This document shows positions 1-11,280 of a stretch of DNA of 64,000 bases, piece after piece (within the stretch, counting starts at the first letter, position 1; the number at the start of each line of letters is the position of its first letter). The notes beneath the pieces were generated by a model. That model had not been told where the DNA came from, did not search any database, and saw only the letters and a program-made list of their open reading frames with translations. The position numbers and the translations under genes are program-made. The DNA is from Azolla caroliniana (Eukaryota; Polypodiophyta): NCBI GenBank assembly GCA_043228905.1, contig JBHGNT010000001.1, forward strand, positions 21,886,001 through 21,950,000. The letters run 5' to 3'.

Positions 1-1190
1 CCACAATCAGGCTCCTTTTGCAGAACTTCATGACGTCGTTCCAGATGCTACCTATGTAGCCTTCGTCATCCAACCGACCGGCTGATATCAGATTTAGTCG
101 AACTTCCGGAACATGTCGGACATCCTTCAACACTAGTCGACACCCAGTCGACGTCACCAGACACACATCTCCTATACTGACAATTTGGCATGCTCCATCA
201 TTTCCCATCTTTACAAGACCATGGTCTCCGGCCTTGTACGATGAGAAGCACTTTCGGTCAGGGGTTAGGTGAAACGACACACCCAAATCGACCACCCATG
301 TTGATTCATCGTCGACATGATTTAGTTCTTTCTGCTTGTTGATCAACAATAGTTACTCCTCACTTGTCGCAATCGCCGAGGTGTTCTTCCTCTCCGAAAT
401 CTTCTTCAGTTGAACACCGTCAGCTCCCCCTTTTTCCAGATAGTGTCGGCAATTTTTTCTAGAAGTGCCCTGGTTTCACACAATTGAAGCATGTGGGCCT
501 CCCCCTTGACTTTGACCTAGTCCCCAACTTTTCCCGGTTTTGGGGACTTCTGTTTCAGCCTCTTCCCCGATTTGTGTCACTTTCGGTGACTAAGGCCTTT
601 GGGTCGGAAATTGCCTCTCTATCTTTCCTACGAGCTTCCTCATTCAACAAGCTCGACTTCACCTTCTCTAGGGATAAGTGTTTCCCTTCTAGTTCGGCAT
701 TACCTAGTGTGACAACAAGTGTCTCCCAACTGTCCGGAAGGAATCCCAACAATAATAACGCTAGTACCTCGTTGGCTAGAGGTACTTCCAAAGAGGTGGT
801 TTGGTTTATTAGTCCTTGGAAGGCATTTAGATGCTCCGCCATGTTGGAGCCATCTTGATACCGGAGTCTCACTATTTTCCAGAACACTAAGAATCTGTTG
901 ACGACATTCTTGTTCTTGAACATAATGCCGATCTTCTCCCAAAGAACATCTGCTTTGTTCTCTTCATTAAAGTTGTTGTATAGTCTCATGTCTATAAAAC
1001 ACCTTATATACACTGGTGCCTTCAAATGCATGACTTCCCAAGTCGATGCATCGATCTTATTAGGCTTGGTCTTCCCATATTGGATCGACAACCATCAATC
1101 TTTGCACACCAACATGTCCCTCATCTTCGACTTCCACACAGAATAGTTGGAGTCGGTAAGTTTGAACATGCCGCCAAATGAGTCTTCCAT
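1..1190 (-). pseudogene. copia gag-protease-(pre-integrase), broken
   Basis: The start is the ATG at 1190, matching the gag start of the relative at 62054. Residues follow the copia gag (UBN2-type) pattern, including the conserved YIRCFIDM and LLGFLPDSWETL segments. A zinc knuckle near 450-510 begins CFNCVKPGHF and is then hit by a stop codon, with its last Cys lost. The aspartic protease active site near 290 reads VVDLGVSFHLT where the relative at 61100 reads DSGAS, so the catalytic motif is altered. The frame is interrupted in gag, in the zinc knuckle and just before the protease. In an intact element this protein would form the particle and process the polyprotein; here it cannot. Confidence 0.8.
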
Positions 1191-1206
1191 CGCTCTCATA
1201 CCAGTT

Positions 1207-1501
1207 TGTTGAGATCGGAGCCGGCCACAACCGATTTATACTCTAGTGCATGCGGGTGCAAAGATTTGAATGAACAGAAAAACAGAAAGCAAAATACAAG
1301 TGCTATACACAAGATGTTTTACGTGGAAACCCGAATAGGGAAAACCATGGGAGTCCACGAACTCTTCTTCATATAATATACTTCTTGGTATCATACTTCT
1401 CTCTTCCACTCTCTCTCTCTTTCGTGATCCTCACACAGTCTTTTCTGTCTTCTCTACATCTCTAGTACTAATTCTCTCTGCCTTTAGTACTATTCTTGAC
1501 A
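1207..1501 (-). repeat. Probable LTR of the degraded copia element
   Basis: The stretch directly abuts the primer-binding site and runs from TGTTGAGATC to CTTGACA on the plus strand, giving TG...CA ends on the minus strand. A segment near 1320-1345 resembles the LTR of the 58564-62738 element (the GTTTTACGTGGAAA region). The outer end near 1501 is uncertain because the last ~60 bp also resemble the LTR end seen at 51391. Confidence 0.45.
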
Positions 1502-1700
1502 AACCCAAGAGAGATAGATAGATTCTATTATTGCCTTTGAAGGTCAAATATCTTGTAATACCAAAAATATTACATTTGACGTAATACATGTGAAACTGAG
1601 TAGCGACTCTCGATGTTCAAGAACTTTACCAATGAATGTTGCAATGAAACGTGCACATTGTGGGTCTAAGAGAAATTCATGCAAGGATTGGGTTCGATTG

Positions 1701-2095
1701 TGTTGTCTGCCTGGCCGGACTAGCCTCAACACAGGTGTCTATCCGACACTCCTCCAAAGGGGTGGTAAGGATTAGATGCTAGGTTACACGCGTAAGATGA
1801 TTACAATTAAGCACAGACGGTAAAACAATACAGAGATACAGATAAACACGCAATAATTCTATTTGTATTACTTTCGTCCCCCAAAACCTTTACAAATCAT
1901 CGGATCCTTTTATAGGCATCCGGCAAGGTTACAATCGGTGCGCTTAGGCAACCGGCATCCGAATCGGTCCGGATCTAGATCGGTACAACTGTACCGGATC
2001 CGTCCCTCCGAATAATAATTCTACTATTATTTACTTCCTATTATCCGATCCGACTCTGCCGTCCCACTTGTCCTTGCTCTTCTGACCGGTCAACA
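1701..2095 (-). repeat. 3' LTR of the Athila/Tat-like gypsy element
   Basis: Direct repeat of 11298-11692 with TGTTG...CAACA ends. It is the 3' LTR because the coding strand is minus. Seven substitutions separate it from its partner. Confidence 0.9.
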
Positions 2096-2235
2096 CATGG
2101 CACGCCCGTGGGAAAGTGCCTTGCACTTCGAATCCACTCCCGGCCTCATTCTACCTCCAAAATATCGAGCACACTCTGCTCGATGGTGTCAAGTGGTGCT
2201 TCTTCCTCCAATTCCTGTTCCTTGCCTGCCTGGTC

Positions 2236-5200
2236 TCAGACCTCCGGTTGGGTTGGCTGTTCCGTAAAAATTTGTTGCTCCGGCTCTGCTTGATTCTGTG
2301 GTGCCGGTGCTTCCTCACCACTCCGTCCGGGTTCTTCCTGTTCTCCCTCCGTTCCCGGCTCTGTTCTGTTACCAGTGTCGCTTTCTCCGGTCTCGACTGG
2401 TCTGCTCGGTACGCCTTCTTCCTCTGCTCTGGTGTCTTCCGGTCTCAGCTCTTCTTCTTCTCCGACATCGGTCTGCTCCTGCTCTTCTTGATTTCCTTCG
2501 AACGGAAGTTCTTCTTCGGGTATTCCTTGTCGGGGTTGTTCGGTGTCGGTTGGTTCAACTTCAGCCGGTCGCTCTCCCTCACTTATAGTGATTGGCGTCG
2601 TTCTTCCCTTGGCTTCCTGTCGTAACCGGTCCTGCTCGTATTTCTCCAACTCCAACTGAGTTGCGAGCTGCCCGTCATCCAACCTCTCTACCAACCCTCG
2701 GATTTCTTTGAGATGTTCTTCCGCTAAAGCGTAGAAATCCTCCGACAATTCTTCCCGAATGGCGACGATACTTTCTTCATCCATCTTGTAGAACTTGTCA
2801 CCGGTCTTCCTCCGATTCTCGGCATCAGCTCGGAGTGTCTACAGCTCGGCTGCCTGTTGTGACCACTCCTTCCATAGCTTTTCCGTACTTTCGTTGATGC
2901 TTGCCTGAGCTCGGGTACTCCAACCTGACATGATGAGCTTGATCCGGTCAACCCCCGCCTTAGCATGCGCATAAGCTTCTTGCTTTTCCTTCCTTGCCCG
3001 TTTTATAATGTCGGCCATTATCTGAGCCTGGGCCTCGTAATCCGCTTTCTGCTTTTCATAGGTACTTTGCAGTTTGTTGATCGTGAAGGTCGATCTTTCC
3101 TTTTCTTCATTCCTGATCTTGGTCAGATCCAGCTTTTCCCGCCTTAGCGCCTCTAATTCCTTCCTTCTCTCCGTTGCTTGGGTTATTTCCGCCGACAATG
3201 CTTCCTTTTTGGCACTGACCTCATCCATTGTCTTAGCCAGGTCTAATTGGGTCTCTTTGAGCTGTTCTTTCAGCTTCTCTATTTGCCGGTCGTAGTTTGC
3301 TGCCCGTTTCTTGTTGTCCGACTCGGCCTGCTTGTGATCTCGGTAGAGACGGTCGAAGTCCTCCGTCTTCTGCTTCAGGCGTCGGTTTGCCTAAGCTCTT
3401 AACCGGTCATCCCGGTCCTTTTGTTGTCAGAGTTCTTCCTGCAGTCGTTCTATCTCCTGCTCGGCATGTCGACGCAGTCGGTCCTTCTCCTTTTGCAGCT
3501 TCTCTTTTTCTTCTTGCAGTCGGTCATTAGTGGCTCGGCCTTTCCGGAGGCCTTCTTCCATTTTCCGTCTGTTGTCCTCCACCACTTTCCGCTGCTCCCT
3601 TTCTTTTTCCCTTAATGCCTCCTGAGCTTTTAACTCCTCTCGTAAGGTTTCTATTATTTTTTCGGTCTCAGGGCCGGTTTGCAAGGCTACCGGTTCCGGT
3701 TCCGGTTCTGGTTGCTTCCTTGTTGTCCCGACCGGCTCAGTGACAACTTGTGCTTGTTGAATTCCTTCCCTTGCCTGCAACAACTCCCCTTGCAATTCCT
3801 CGATTTGTGTTCGGAGCGCAACCAACTCCTGGGTTGTTGTATGCGTCAGATGTTGCCTACACGTTTCTTCTTCCTCTAACTGGTCCGCTACTCCCGATAA
3901 CTGCTCCGAAAGCCATCTCAACCATTGTGGCTTTGTGCTTCCTGTGTCGGGGTAGCCTTGCTCACTTCTACTCCTTAACTCAGGTTGTTTTTCCGGCCTT
4001 TTCTCTGGGATGACCGGTTCTCTGAAGTCCGGCAAAACCGGTGTCGGTGCTGCTTCCCTCGGTACGGGTTCTGGTACTGCTTCCGCCTCGGCTACTGGAG
4101 GTGGTCCTTGCGCCCTCTGCTGAGTTTTGTCAACTGGTGGAGCCGGTCCTTTCGCCCGTCTCTCCCTACCTTGTCTTGCTAGGAGTCTTACCAGTGGTTC
4201 GGATGAGTCTTCTGTTTCAGCTTCCTCCTCCGGTGCGGCTACCAGACGGACCTTTTGTATAAAGACCTCTGGTTCCGGTTCCGGCCGTCTCAACGTTATA
4301 TTGATTGGTTTGAGCGCTACCGGTTCCTCCTCGGCCGATTTCCCTTTGCCTTTTCCTGCCGGTTTTGCCTTTGTTGCCGGTTCCTGTTGCTGTCGGGATG
4401 GTCCTTCCCCCCACTATTCTGCTTCTTCCTGGGTCCATCCAGGGGTGTGTTTCTCCAGGATATGTCGGCGCTTTGTGACCTTTTTCGGCGTCGTCTCCTG
4501 CCGACCTCTTTTCTTTTGTTTGATGGGGAGCACCGGTGGGACTAACACCGTTAGCCATTGTGCTATCCCGGCCCATGGATTTTTTCCTTCCACAAGGTTC
4601 TTGATGGCCTCCTTCAATCCTTCGGTTATGAAGTGGAGCCAGTCCACTTGTAATCCTTCGTACGCTGCAATTAAGAACGTTGCCCGGTACCTGGCTATGG
4701 CCGGGGGACGAGGATTCACGAATCCGTATTCCATCATGGCGCGGGCCACTTCTCCGAACAACAGGTTCTCTCCGCCCTGTGTTCGGTACGCCTTGCCGCT
4801 GATAGAATACTCACCGAAATATTCGAACAGGATTTCACTTGAAGGGTTTTCGATTGTTTGAAGTCCTCCTGCTTTTATCCCCGTGAGCGCCTGCACCGCT
4901 CCTTCCGTGATTTCTGATAAATCAATCGATGCTGCCGCCTGCTCTGGTTCTGCGTGTGGTGGAGCGTCGGCGATCCGCAACAATCCTTTTAACCCGTTCT
5001 CCCCCATCCATTGGCGTGCCTCCTCCGATAGTGCCATTGGTTCGACTTCTTCTTCTGCTGTCTGTTGTTCGGGATCGGGCTGTGTGTGTGCTGTGCGTCG
5101 GATCGCTCTTCTATGCTTCTGCGCCTGTGTGTAGGAAAATTCGTAAAAAGTAAGTCCTTCGCAGGCCTGTGTCTTATATAGTGGCTTTTGCCTCGAGCCG

Positions 5201-5301
5201 CCCTTTTTCGTTTCCCGCGCATGTTCATCTCTCGCCATAATTAGTATGTCCTTTCTTGCTTGCCGCGTGTGAGTGCCCACGTTCCATGCTTTAAATAACA
5301 A
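2236..5301 (-). pseudogene. ORF3: ~1,022-codon coiled-coil protein downstream of gypsy pol, with four in-frame stops
   Basis: One continuous frame runs from an ATG at 5301 (another candidate start near 5238) to 2236, interrupted by four in-frame stops near 4412, 3425, 3393 and 2837. Residues 1-295 look globular (GLTFYEFSYTQAQKHRR, FEYFGEYSISGKAYR, AIARYRATFLIAAYEGLQVD). A Pro/Glu/Lys-rich linker follows. From about residue 500 to 830 there are long charged heptad-like stretches (IIETLREELKAQEALREKE and similar), a strong coiled-coil pattern. The C-terminus is Glu/Gln-rich. I see no signal peptide, membrane segment or envelope-like feature. It sits where Athila elements carry an env-like gene. 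Function unknown; I do not recognise the family. Confidence 0.7.
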
Positions 5302-5389
5302 GTACGCACACGTCCTTCTTTACTGCATGGTGCCTCTTCGTTGCATGGTGGCGCTCCCACCTCTTGTGATCTCCCCATCACTACTATGA

Positions 5390-5433
5390 TTTATTTATTT
5401 ATTTATTTATTTATTATTATTATTTTTTTTTTT
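5390..5433. repeat. (ATTT)n / A-rich tract between pol and ORF3
   Basis: Plus strand shows repeated TTTA units, then TTA units and a T run; on the coding strand it is an A-rich leader just after the pol stop and before ORF3. Confidence 0.85.
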
Positions 5434-5451
5434 CTGTTTGTTTGGACCACG

Positions 5452-6719
5452 TCATTTTTTGGTCCCCCCTGATTTGTTCGGGTCGGTTCGTGCTGATACC
5501 GGATCCTTCTGTCGGTTTTCCGGGATAGTCTTTGTCAGTATCGGTGTCGGTTCTTCCTCGGTCCGGATATCTTCAGCAACGTCTGTCGGTGTCGGTTCCT
5601 CATCTTGCCGGATTTTCGGGTTTTGCTTGAACGGGTTGGCTGGCATATTTCCCTTATACGGCTTTAGCCGAAACCCATTTGCCCACTTACCGATGACTTC
5701 TCCAGACAACGTGCCGAGCTGATACGACCCATTGTACTCCTTGGTGATCCAGAACGGTCCGGTCCACCGAAACCGCAACTTTCCCGGCATGTTCCCCATC
5801 CGTGTCTGGAATAGTAGCACCGGTTTCCCGACTTCGAACTCCTTTTCGTTGCCACGCCGGTGTCGGTCCACGAAAGCTTTTCTCCTCCTTTGCTCCAGTT
5901 CGAGTTGTAGTAAGCTGGCTATTCGGTTTTCTTCTAATTCCAACAACGTCGCCAGCCGGATTCGTTCAGACTCCTTCTCACTTAAGCGCTCCTTTACCTG
6001 GATCCGTAAGCTGGGGATCTGGAACTCTACCGGCATGACCGCTTCTAAACCGAATGCTAGTCGGAACGGGGTTGTCCGGATGCTGGTTTTGTACGTTGTT
6101 CGGTACGCCCATAGCGCGCTTTGCAATTTCGTATCCTAGTCGGTCCGGTTCTCGTTGACAATTTTTCGTAGGATGTTCTGCAGAGTTTTGTTCGTTGATT
6201 CCGCTAGTCCATTGGCTTGAGGGTAGTAGGGAGTACTCTTTTTATGTACCACCGCGTAAAATGACGTCAGGCTTTCTACTACCTGCCTGAGAAAATGTCC
6301 TCCTTGGTCACTTATAAGCTCGATCGGGCATCCATACCGGCACCATATGCACTCGTACAAGAACTTTGCCGTGGACGCGACCGTGTTGTCCCGTAAGGCC
6401 TTTGCTTCTACCCATTTGGTGCAATAATCGGTCGCCACTATGACATACCGATTTCCGGTTCGCATTGCCGGTGGCTTGAAGGGACCGACAAAGTCCAAAC
6501 GCCACTTTGGTGTGGCATCCGAGCCTGCTCCGTGGGTTGGCCCAGTCGTTGACACAAATCGCATTCTCTGCTATACTTCACGGCATCTTTTAGGGTGGTG
6601 GGCCACCACAGTCCGCTCTGCCATATTTTCCGAGCGGTTGCGTCGCCGGCATAATGCCCGCCGGCAATTCCACAGTGGGCTTCCCTGAGGATTAAATCCT
6701 TCTCATCGCTTCGCCCTGC
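5452..6719 (-). pseudogene. gypsy integrase, broken by stops and a frameshift
   Basis: Continues the same polyprotein past a TGA. The zinc-binding HHCC region is readable (GGHYAGDATARKIW, then CDLCQRLGQP). A frameshift near 6505-6530 follows. The core then reads FVGPFKPP, VATDYCTKWVEA (first Asp), SDQGGHF (second Asp) and NGLAESTNKTL (Glu), so the catalytic triad is preserved. A further in-frame TAG lies near 6133. The C-terminal part (QTRMGNMPGKLRFRWTGPF) ends at 5452 without a chromodomain. It would insert cDNA into chromosomes; this copy would need two stop readthroughs and a frameshift. Confidence 0.85.
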
Positions 6720-9700
6720 TCATCTCCAGATGCCATCTGCCCCCTTGTGATAGAGGGTGTCTCCAACCAAGCAGAAATGTCTGCTTCTTACTGCTACCCT
6801 TTTCCTTTCATCGCGGTCCATGTTCTCCGGGGGTACTCCGGTGCTCAGGAACTGATGCATCTCAGTTAGCCACGTGTCTTCATCGGCTACCGTTGCATCC
6901 GTTGCCAGTTCCGTCGTGATCCGGAACAACTCGGCGTCGGGGAACTCATCCTGGACGCCGTCCCTTGCTTCTCCGGATTCGAGTTTGCTTAGGTAGTCCG
7001 CTACCGCATGCTGCGCCCCGGGTCGGTGGAAAATGTCGAATTCAAAATCCTGTAACAGCAGTGTCCATCGTGCAATTTTTCCCGTCAGGGATGCCTTCGA
7101 GACTAGGTAGAGTAGTGCCGAATGGTCGACATGGAAGGAAAACTTCCTTCCGAGCAAGTAGTGTCTGTACTTTGTGACACTATACACCATTCCCAATGCC
7201 TCGCGTTCCGTCGTAGAGTAGTTCCGTTCGGCTTTTGAGAGTTTCCGGCTTGCGTAGTACACCGGTCGGTACCATTTCGGTTCCGTGAGTTGCATCAGAA
7301 CACTGTCAATTGCTACGTCCGACGCGTCGACGAAGACGTGAAAGCTTTTACTCCAATCCGGCGGTTGCACCACCGGAGCTTGCGACATCATAACCTTCAA
7401 CGCTTGGTAGGCTTCCTCCTCCATCTCCGCCCATAGGAAGGGTACCCTGTGTACAGCGGTATGTAATGGTGTAGCGAAGTCTGCGAGGTGCCATATCATC
7501 CGGCTATGCCACCTTATTTGGCCCAGGAACCGGCTTAAAGCCTTTGCGTTATTTGGTGTTGGGGCCTCCAGAATCGCCTTGACTTTATCCGGATCTACCG
7601 CGATTCCTTCCTTACTCACCACGTGCCCTAGTAAGTTGCCGCTTGCCACTCCAAAGACGCACTTGGCCGGGTTCAGACTCAACCGGTACTCGCGACACTT
7701 CTCCAAGCACAACCGGAGGTGATCGAGATGCTCTCCGTGCCGGCTGTAGACCGTGAAATCGTCAAGGAAGACCTGCGTAAAACCGGGGATATATTCCCCG
7801 AAAATTTCCATTATTATCCTTTGAAAGGTCGCTGGAGCCGTCTTTAGTCCGAACATCATCACGACTGCGACGAACACTCCCCATTCCGTAACGAACGTTG
7901 TCTTCTCCTGGTCGGCCGGGTTCATTCGTATTTGGTTGTAGCCGCTAAATCCATCCAGGAAGCTGTAAACTTCGTGGCCGGCTACCGCATCTAACACCCC
8001 GTCCATAAATGGTAGTGGAAACGCATCGGTCACTGTTGCGGCATTTAGTTTGCGATAGTCCACGCATACCCGGATTTTGCCGTTCTTTTTCGGGACCACC
8101 ACTATCGGACTCAGCCAGGTTGCCTGCTTGACCGGTTGGATAAATCCGACCCGGAGGAGCTTATCAATTTCCTCCTTCACCTTCGCCGCATAATTCGTAT
8201 TCATCCGGTACCTGCGTTGAGCGATCGGTTTTGCGTCCGTACTTAGGTGAATTTGGTGCTGATAGAGCTGGGGGTCCAGCCCTCGCATGTCTTCGTACGA
8301 CCACGCGAACACATCCTTGAAGTCTGTTAATAATGCTACCATTGCCTTCTTTTCTTCCTTCGGCAATTCCTTTGCGACATTTATCGGTCGGGGCTTGTCT
8401 GTTGTGCCGAGGTCCACCTCCTCTAGTTGGGATGCTTTTACCCTCTGGGATATCGTCATTTCCCTCTCTAGGGATTCCTGCGCTTGTCGCAGTTCCCGGA
8501 TCGCTGCTTGGTCCGGTTCGTCCGGCGTCGTAATGTACGGTTCTACTGCCGCCGTGATATCCACCTCAAATAGTGGGACGATTCGTGGGTGTTCCTCAAG
8601 GTACCGCTCGACTTCCTCGTCTGGTAATCCCTCCAACATGTTGATGCTTTCCGCATACAATGGAGTTGCTTCCTTACTGGCGATCACCCGTGGTTGCGTC
8701 GTTACTCGTACCTTTGTTTTCCCTCGCCGGAATGTGATCATGTTCTTTTGCCAGTTCTGCTTGATATGCGCCGTTCGCAGCCATGGTCGTCCTAGCAGTA
8801 GGGGGTACGCGCCTTGTACATTCAGTTGCAGCACCACGACCGATATCCGGAATACGTGGCCTCCGATCGTTACTTCCAAATCCCGGATAAGCCCGGTCGG
8901 TTGGACTGAGCTGGTATCCGCCATGCGTAACCAGAAGGGGCATGGTTCCCATTCCCGAATGCCCAGGTTATCGCATGTCTGTCGGCTGATGACATTTACC
9001 CCAGAGCCTCCGTCAATAATCGTTCCAGCAATTTCCTTTCCTTTCACGATTGCCGTGATCGCCGGGCTACTTGTATCGACCACCGCTGGTCCTTCCTCCG
9101 GGTTGGAGAAGAATGTCGGTGCTGGCGTCGGCTTCGGTTTGCTCACGGATGCCTGTAAGTCTACCGTAAACCGTGGCACCAACTGTAGTAGTCGTGCTAA
9201 CGGCAGCACGATTTGGCAGTCCTGTAGCGCTTGCCACGTCGGGTTTTCTCCTGGCTGTATGATTTCTTCGTCTTTTGGCATATTTTGGTCTCTGACTTCT
9301 GCCGCATTCTGTTCATTGGCCTCCTTGATCCATTGCGCCGCTTGTTTTCTTATTGCCTCCTGGGCTTCCCTCTTGGCGGTCTTTCCCTTTGACCGGGTTG
9401 TGACCTGTTGTACTTCTGTTATTTCGGCTGTAACCATGTTGACTGCCGGCTGCTTGTCATTGGTTTTGCTTGGGCATTGGTTACTATAATGGCCTTCCTT
9501 ACGGCAGCAATAACAGTACACCTTGTGACTGTTGCTCATTTCTCCTTTGTCCCCGGTTTGGAGGGTGGGTATGCTTCGGCGGTCGTCTTCGGTTTTTCGG
9601 TTATCCGGTACCGATACCGGGTTGTCATTCCTTGCTGCCTCCCGACGTTCCTCTCTTCGGAAAAATCCACGCTTCTGATTTCGTCGGAAATTTCGGTTCC

Positions 9701-11246
9701 CTTGTCGCCTCTCTTCTCTGCGTCGTTCGTATTCCGGGGATTCGTCTCGGTCGTACCGGTCCCGGGGGTAGCTATCTCTGCGTTTCTCCTCTCGGTCATA
9801 GTTATCGCGTCTTCTATCAGCGTATCTGTTACCACATTCACGTTGGTAGCGGTCGTCTCTCCGGAATCGATCCTCATCCGGGTTCTGATTGCGCGGTTCT
9901 ATGTGTCGAACCGGTGCTGCCTGCCGATTTAACAGGTTATATTCGCATCGGTCCGTTGTATGGGCTCGAGAGTTGCAGATCATACATTGTGTCCGCAGGG
10001 TGTAGTCTACTGTTGAGTGGCCCGAATTTAGGCATGTTGTGCATTGTAAGGCCTGTCGGAACCTCAGGTCTTCCTCCTTCGGGAGTGCCCGGTGTAACAT
10101 CCCCATCGACAAGAAGGAGCTAGTCTTGTCCATTTCTAAGACCCGATCAATAACTTGGTCCATTGTGCTGGTGTGGAAATCAAGGACTCCGCACATTGTT
10201 CGAAGTGGCTCTTTCAGCGCGGCCAAAAAGATTGCTTTGGCTTCGTCTTCGGGTGGTGCTCTCGTCAGTTGGCTATGCAGGGTCTGAAACCGAATGATGA
10301 ATTGTGGCACAGTCTCGTTCTCTTCCTGTCGGGTGGTGTAGAACTGCTCGACCAATTCCCTTTGCTCAACTTGTCTGTGAAAAAGCCTGAGGAATTTGGC
10401 CTTCAAGGCATCGAATGTGGCAAAGCTGCCCGGTAAGTGCTTTGCGTGCCATCGGGCCGCCGGTCCTTCTAAGGTCATGCCGAATTCGGCGACTTTGGAC
10501 CGTTTGGCTTCGGGCTCTGTCAGTCTTTGGGAGACATGGTTGGCTTCCCATGTTTGGAGGAATGCGTACACGTGTGCCTCCGTGTTGGGCTCATCCCGGT
10601 ACTTTGGGTATGGGCACGGCATCGTGTCGTCCAACTGACTCTCCTGCTTTCTCCGCTCTCTGTCCGCTGTTGGCGTCGGTGTGAGAACCTTTGGTTCCTC
10701 CACGGTTGGTGCCGGTATCCGCTCCTTCAGCTCCTCCGCGGGTGTTGCTGGTGTCCGGTCCTTTGGTTCCTCCGTGGGTGTTGTCGGTATCCGCTCCTTC
10801 GGTTCCTTCGCGGGTGTTGTCGGTATCCGGTCAGCCTCCCTCAGCGATTGCCAGTCACCGAACTCTAGGGTTATTTCTTCCTCTGGCTCCGGTGTTACTA
10901 AGTCTTCCGACCCCTCTTCCCCCGGGTCGTTTGGTGTGTCATGGCTGCTTTTATACCGGGACGCAACGCTTCCGTCGCTTTCCGACTCCGCCTCAAGTGT
11001 TGCGAATGCTTCCGAGTCCCCGTCGCCCCCGGCGAGCGTCTGTAGTATTGTTTCCGCCTCTTGCAGGCTTGTTATGTTACTGCCTTCGTCGGGGACTTGC
11101 AGAACCCGGAACTGCAGTGCTTCTTCTGCGACTCTCCGAAGAGTTCTGGAGAATGACCGATCTCGCCGGATCTCGTCGACGGCTTGCTGCAGGGCTTCCC
11201 GTCGTTGCTCTCGTTCAGTGATGTGGTCGTCGTTTGGTCTAGACAT
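6720..11246 (-). CDS. gypsy Gag-protease-RT-RNase H polyprotein, open to the start of integrase
   Basis: About 1,508 codons are open from the ATG at 11246; upstream in-frame sequence lies in the LTR. Order: a Pro/Glu-rich N-terminus with 12-residue repeats; a retrotransposon-gag domain (about residues 230-400); an unusual Cys-rich segment (CTTCLNSGH...CMICNSRAHTTDRC) and a zinc knuckle CYCCRKEGHYSNQC, separated by an Arg/Asp-rich stretch; an aspartic protease with DGGSGVNVIS; RT with VDYRKLN, LDGFSGYNQIR and FLDD; RNase H with FVDASDVAIDS. The protein would form particles, mature them and copy RNA into cDNA. The frame stops at 6720, at the start of the integrase zinc domain, and continues in frame beyond it. 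Confidence 0.85.
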   Translation of the reverse strand: MSRPNDDHITEREQRREALQQAVDEIRRDRSFSRTLRRVAEEALQFRVLQVPDEGSNITSLQEAETILQTLAGGDGDSEAFATLEAESESDGSVASRYKSSHDTPNDPGEEGSEDLVTPEPEEEITLEFGDWQSLREADRIPTTPAKEPKERIPTTPTEEPKDRTPATPAEELKERIPAPTVEEPKVLTPTPTADRERRKQESQLDDTMPCPYPKYRDEPNTEAHVYAFLQTWEANHVSQRLTEPEAKRSKVAEFGMTLEGPAARWHAKHLPGSFATFDALKAKFLRLFHRQVEQRELVEQFYTTRQEENETVPQFIIRFQTLHSQLTRAPPEDEAKAIFLAALKEPLRTMCGVLDFHTSTMDQVIDRVLEMDKTSSFLSMGMLHRALPKEEDLRFRQALQCTTCLNSGHSTVDYTLRTQCMICNSRAHTTDRCEYNLLNRQAAPVRHIEPRNQNPDEDRFRRDDRYQRECGNRYADRRRDNYDREEKRRDSYPRDRYDRDESPEYERRREERRQGNRNFRRNQKRGFFRREERREAARNDNPVSVPDNRKTEDDRRSIPTLQTGDKGEMSNSHKVYCYCCRKEGHYSNQCPSKTNDKQPAVNMVTAEITEVQQVTTRSKGKTAKREAQEAIRKQAAQWIKEANEQNAAEVRDQNMPKDEEIIQPGENPTWQALQDCQIVLPLARLLQLVPRFTVDLQASVSKPKPTPAPTFFSNPEEGPAVVDTSSPAITAIVKGKEIAGTIIDGGSGVNVISRQTCDNLGIREWEPCPFWLRMADTSSVQPTGLIRDLEVTIGGHVFRISVVVLQLNVQGAYPLLLGRPWLRTAHIKQNWQKNMITFRRGKTKVRVTTQPRVIASKEATPLYAESINMLEGLPDEEVERYLEEHPRIVPLFEVDITAAVEPYITTPDEPDQAAIRELRQAQESLEREMTISQRVKASQLEEVDLGTTDKPRPINVAKELPKEEKKAMVALLTDFKDVFAWSYEDMRGLDPQLYQHQIHLSTDAKPIAQRRYRMNTNYAAKVKEEIDKLLRVGFIQPVKQATWLSPIVVVPKKNGKIRVCVDYRKLNAATVTDAFPLPFMDGVLDAVAGHEVYSFLDGFSGYNQIRMNPADQEKTTFVTEWGVFVAVVMMFGLKTAPATFQRIIMEIFGEYIPGFTQVFLDDFTVYSRHGEHLDHLRLCLEKCREYRLSLNPAKCVFGVASGNLLGHVVSKEGIAVDPDKVKAILEAPTPNNAKALSRFLGQIRWHSRMIWHLADFATPLHTAVHRVPFLWAEMEEEAYQALKVMMSQAPVVQPPDWSKSFHVFVDASDVAIDSVLMQLTEPKWYRPVYYASRKLSKAERNYSTTEREALGMVYSVTKYRHYLLGRKFSFHVDHSALLYLVSKASLTGKIARWTLLLQDFEFDIFHRPGAQHAVADYLSKLESGEARDGVQDEFPDAELFRITTELATDATVADEDTWLTEMHQFLSTGVPPENMDRDERKRVAVRSRHFCLVGDTLYHKGADGIWR
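10686..10830 (-). repeat. 36-bp tandem repeat coding a 12-residue Pro/Glu repeat in Gag
   Basis: Four imperfect units with 36-bp spacing (GGTGTTG occurs at 10741, 10777 and 10813). They encode units like IPTTPTEEPKDR in the N-terminal part of the gypsy Gag. Confidence 0.8.
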
Positions 11247-11280
11247 CCATCCCCGGTTGTCCTCTGCACTTTGCAGGAAT

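Larger units (their letters stand above)
1..1501 (-). mobile_element. Degraded Ty1/copia element, 5' part (window-edge fragment)
   Basis: Read on the minus strand this holds a probable 5' LTR, a primer-binding site, gag and the protease/pre-integrase part of a copia polyprotein; the rest lies left of the window. It is collinear with 60839-62083, a better preserved relative, so the reading is supported by comparison inside the window. The primer-binding site at 1192-1203 has one change from the usual plant initiator-Met form. The gypsy element at 1701 lies just beyond it. Confidence 0.8.

Noticed and set aside
2236-5301. Env-like glycoprotein
   Set aside because: Position fits, but no signal peptide, membrane anchor or cleavage motif is visible; coiled coil dominates.
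8287-9489. 400-codon plus-strand open frame
   Set aside because: It is the antisense of the gypsy protease-RT coding region; no domain and no independent support.
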